From Candidatus Bathyarchaeota archaeon (lineage in GTDB: Archaea; Thermoproteota; Bathyarchaeia; Bathyarchaeales; DTEX01), in the NCBI GenBank assembly GCA_003601725.1, contig PIYJ01000087.1, positions 1 to 6,337 on the forward strand: 6,337 nt of DNA, given 5' to 3'. The position numbers and the translations under genes are program-made. The notes beneath the pieces are model-generated. The model worked only from the letters and a program-made list of their open reading frames with translations, was not told where the DNA came from and did not search any database. Positions 5,026-6,337 of the stretch are shown piece by piece; within the stretch, counting starts at the first letter, position 1, and each line of letters begins with the position of its first letter.

Positions 5026-6141
5026 GTGAAAGATTTACTCATTTATGTTGGGACTTATACCCTTCCAATACGCTTTGGAACTGGAAAAGTTTTGATGGGC
5101 AAAGGTGAAGGCATATACATTTACCGAATGGATCCGGCCTCAGGTACCCTAGAATTCATCAGAAAGATAAGAGACGTCACAAATCCGTCCTACCTAGCTT
5201 TTGACCCTAAACAACGCTTTCTGTACGCAGTTAATGAACTGAAGTCTTTTGAAGGCAAGCCCACCGGGACCGTTAGCGCCTTTTCGGTAGACTCAGAAAC
5301 AGGAGAGTTAGAGTTTCTAAACAAGAAGATGACTTACGGCGCTGATCCTTGCTACGTGGTCGTTGATAAGACTGGAAGATACGTCTTCGTTGCCAATTAC
5401 ATGAGTGGCAGTGTGTGCGTGTTACCTATACGGGAAGATGGGAGCTTAGGAGATGCCACTGACTTCATCCAGCATCGTGGTTCAAGCGTTAATCCTAAAA
5501 GGCAAAGGGGGCCTCATGCTCATTCAATCGCGGTTGATCCTTCTAATCGATATGTCTATGTTGCGGATCTCGGGCTTGATAAAATAATGATTTATAAATT
5601 TGATTCGGAAAGGGGGAAATTAACGCCTAATGATCAGCCTTGGACAAAAATAGAGCCGGGTGCCGGGCCGCGTCACTTTACTTTTCATCCTAATGGAAAA
5701 TTCGCTTATGTGATTAACGAGCTTAATTCAACAATAGTTGCATTTGTATATGATGGAGACAATGGCACCCTTGAAGAGATACAAACGGTCTCCACTCTTC
5801 CTAGAGGATTCAGAGGTGTAAATTACTGTGCAGATATTCACATCGTCCCCTCTGGGAAGTTTCTTTACGGGTCGAACCGTGGACACGATAGCATCGTGAT
5901 TTATCGGATCAATGAAGAAACAGGCAAACTTACTTATGTGGGCTACGAATCGACTCAAGGTGAGACACCACGTAACTTTGCCATCGATCCGACTGGCAGA
6001 TTTCTACTTGTCGCCAACCAGAATACCGATACAATAGTGACGTTCCATATAGACCAAAAGACGGGTAAGCTCTCACCGACAGGCAACGTTACGGAAGTTC
6101 CAACACCCGTTTGTATAAAGATGATCTCGAAAAATAGATGA
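5026..6141 (+). CDS. Beta-propeller lactonase, 6-phosphogluconolactonase family
   Basis: This 371-residue cytoplasmic protein is about the length of the YbhE/Pgl-type lactonases (PF10282), seven-bladed propellers that hydrolyse sugar lactones such as 6-phosphogluconolactone. Blade repeats of the form (D/H)PxxRFxYVxNxxxxTIxxF recur at about residues 53-70, 107-133, 164-190, 215-241, 273-293 and 314-341. YVGTYT (7-12), GPHAHS (162-167) and GPRHFTFHPNG (214-224) are family hallmarks. There is no signal peptide. The start is GTG 5026: an in-frame stop at 5008-5010 excludes a longer form, KDLLIYVGTYT is the usual N-terminus, and GAGGG (5011-5015) lies 10 nt upstream. Since many archaea lack an oxidative pentose phosphate route, the substrate may be another lactone. 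It stands 85 nt before an MtrH-like gene in the same direction. Confidence 0.9.
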   Translation: MKDLLIYVGTYTLPIRFGTGKVLMGKGEGIYIYRMDPASGTLEFIRKIRDVTNPSYLAFDPKQRFLYAVNELKSFEGKPTGTVSAFSVDSETGELEFLNKKMTYGADPCYVVVDKTGRYVFVANYMSGSVCVLPIREDGSLGDATDFIQHRGSSVNPKRQRGPHAHSIAVDPSNRYVYVADLGLDKIMIYKFDSERGKLTPNDQPWTKIEPGAGPRHFTFHPNGKFAYVINELNSTIVAFVYDGDNGTLEEIQTVSTLPRGFRGVNYCADIHIVPSGKFLYGSNRGHDSIVIYRINEETGKLTYVGYESTQGETPRNFAIDPTGRFLLVANQNTDTIVTFHIDQKTGKLSPTGNVTEVPTPVCIKMISKNR

Positions 6142-6156
6142 GTATTTTCAGAACAA

Positions 6157-6191
6157 TAATTATACTCGGCGATCAGCAAGATGTTAAAATA
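6157..6191 (+). promoter_or_regulatory. Candidate TATA boxes of the MtrH-like gene
   Basis: Two boxes fit: TAATTATA (6157-6164), giving a leader of about 40 nt, and TTAAAATA (6184-6191), which would put the start point close to the ribosome-binding site. The sequence alone does not choose between them, and co-transcription with the lactonase gene remains possible. Confidence 0.3.
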
Positions 6192-6212
6192 TTAGATATG
6201 TAAAAGAACATA

Positions 6213-6218
6213 GGAGGT
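6213..6218 (+). promoter_or_regulatory. Shine-Dalgarno site that fixes the MtrH TTG start
   Basis: GGAGGT ends 8 nt before TTG 6227. No ATG or GTG is available in frame before the conserved MtrH N-terminus, so this site supports the TTG start. Confidence 0.7.
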
Positions 6219-6226
6219 TCCACGGC

Positions 6227-6337
6227 TTGTTCAAATTTAATAAAAAACAGAAGATCTTTGAGATTGGAAAAGTGAAGATCGGCGGGCAGCCGGGTGAATT
6301 ACCCACAGTTCTTATCGGCAGTTTATTCCATGAAGGG
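6227..6337 (+). CDS. mtrH: MtrH-family methyltransferase, N-terminal fragment
   Basis: Only the first 37 codons are in the window. From TTG 6227 the protein reads MFKFNKKQKIFEIG, then KIGGQPGELPTVLIGSLF (17-34), closely matching the start of MtrH, the subunit of tetrahydromethanopterin S-methyltransferase that moves the methyl group between H4MPT and the corrinoid cofactor. MtrH homologues also occur outside the eight-subunit Mtr complex, paired with substrate-specific corrinoid methyltransferases in non-methanogens. Which kind this is depends on genes beyond the window. No other mtr gene lies upstream, and the preceding gene is a lactonase, which favours a stand-alone MtrH (inference). A start codon of TTG with strong GGAGGT resembles trxB in this window. 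Confidence 0.85.
   Translation, partial: MFKFNKKQKIFEIGKVKIGGQPGELPTVLIGSLFHEG

Noticed and set aside
5007..5108. A 33-codon frame starting at ATG 5007 with AAAAGGA upstream, overlapping the lactonase start in another frame.
   Set aside because: It overlaps the strongly conserved lactonase N-terminus and its peptide resembles nothing; the ribosome-site match is probably chance.

Overview
The window looks like chromosomal DNA of an archaeon, most likely an uncultivated TACK-group lineage such as Bathyarchaeia; this placement is an inference. It rests on four things: a one-domain winged-helix regulator of the archaeal HTH_45 type, the N-terminus of an MtrH-family (tetrahydromethanopterin) methyltransferase, TATA-like boxes about 25-40 nt upstream of several genes, and TTG/GTG starts combined with strong GGAGG or AGGTGA Shine-Dalgarno sites. 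There is no mobile element, CRISPR array, rRNA or canonical tRNA.

Layout, left to right. (1) The 3' end of a major facilitator transporter (+). (2) A 396-residue DUF362 protein (+) whose last ~90 residues carry cysteines in the order and local context seen in [NiFe]-hydrogenase small subunits and NuoB (CTGC, GxCA, PGCPP). (3) A minus-strand block of three redox-flavoured genes, read right to left: nitroreductase-family flavoprotein, DUF488 protein 7 nt downstream, then thioredoxin reductase (trxB, TTG start) after a 141-nt gap. (4) A divergent, AT-rich control region of about 200 bp containing a 9-bp direct repeat, then a small winged-helix regulator (+). (5) A 357-bp intergenic stretch with a well-formed two-stem RNA fold that has its own TATA-like box upstream and a hairpin plus T-run downstream: a candidate small RNA gene. 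(6) A seven-bladed beta-propeller lactonase of the 6-phosphogluconolactonase family (+). (7) The first 37 codons of an MtrH-like methyltransferase (+), cut by the window end.

How the parts may fit together (inference): nitroreductase, DUF488 and trxB form a plausible redox or thiol-maintenance cluster, and the divergently transcribed winged-helix protein is the obvious candidate regulator of that cluster and of itself. The DUF362 protein would be an iron-sulfur electron-transfer or cofactor protein of unknown partner. MtrH implies a methyl-H4MPT (or related C1 carrier) pathway whose other parts lie outside the window.

The two items most worth a second look are the hydrogenase-small-subunit-like cysteine module fused to DUF362 and the structured RNA candidate at about 4747-4843.
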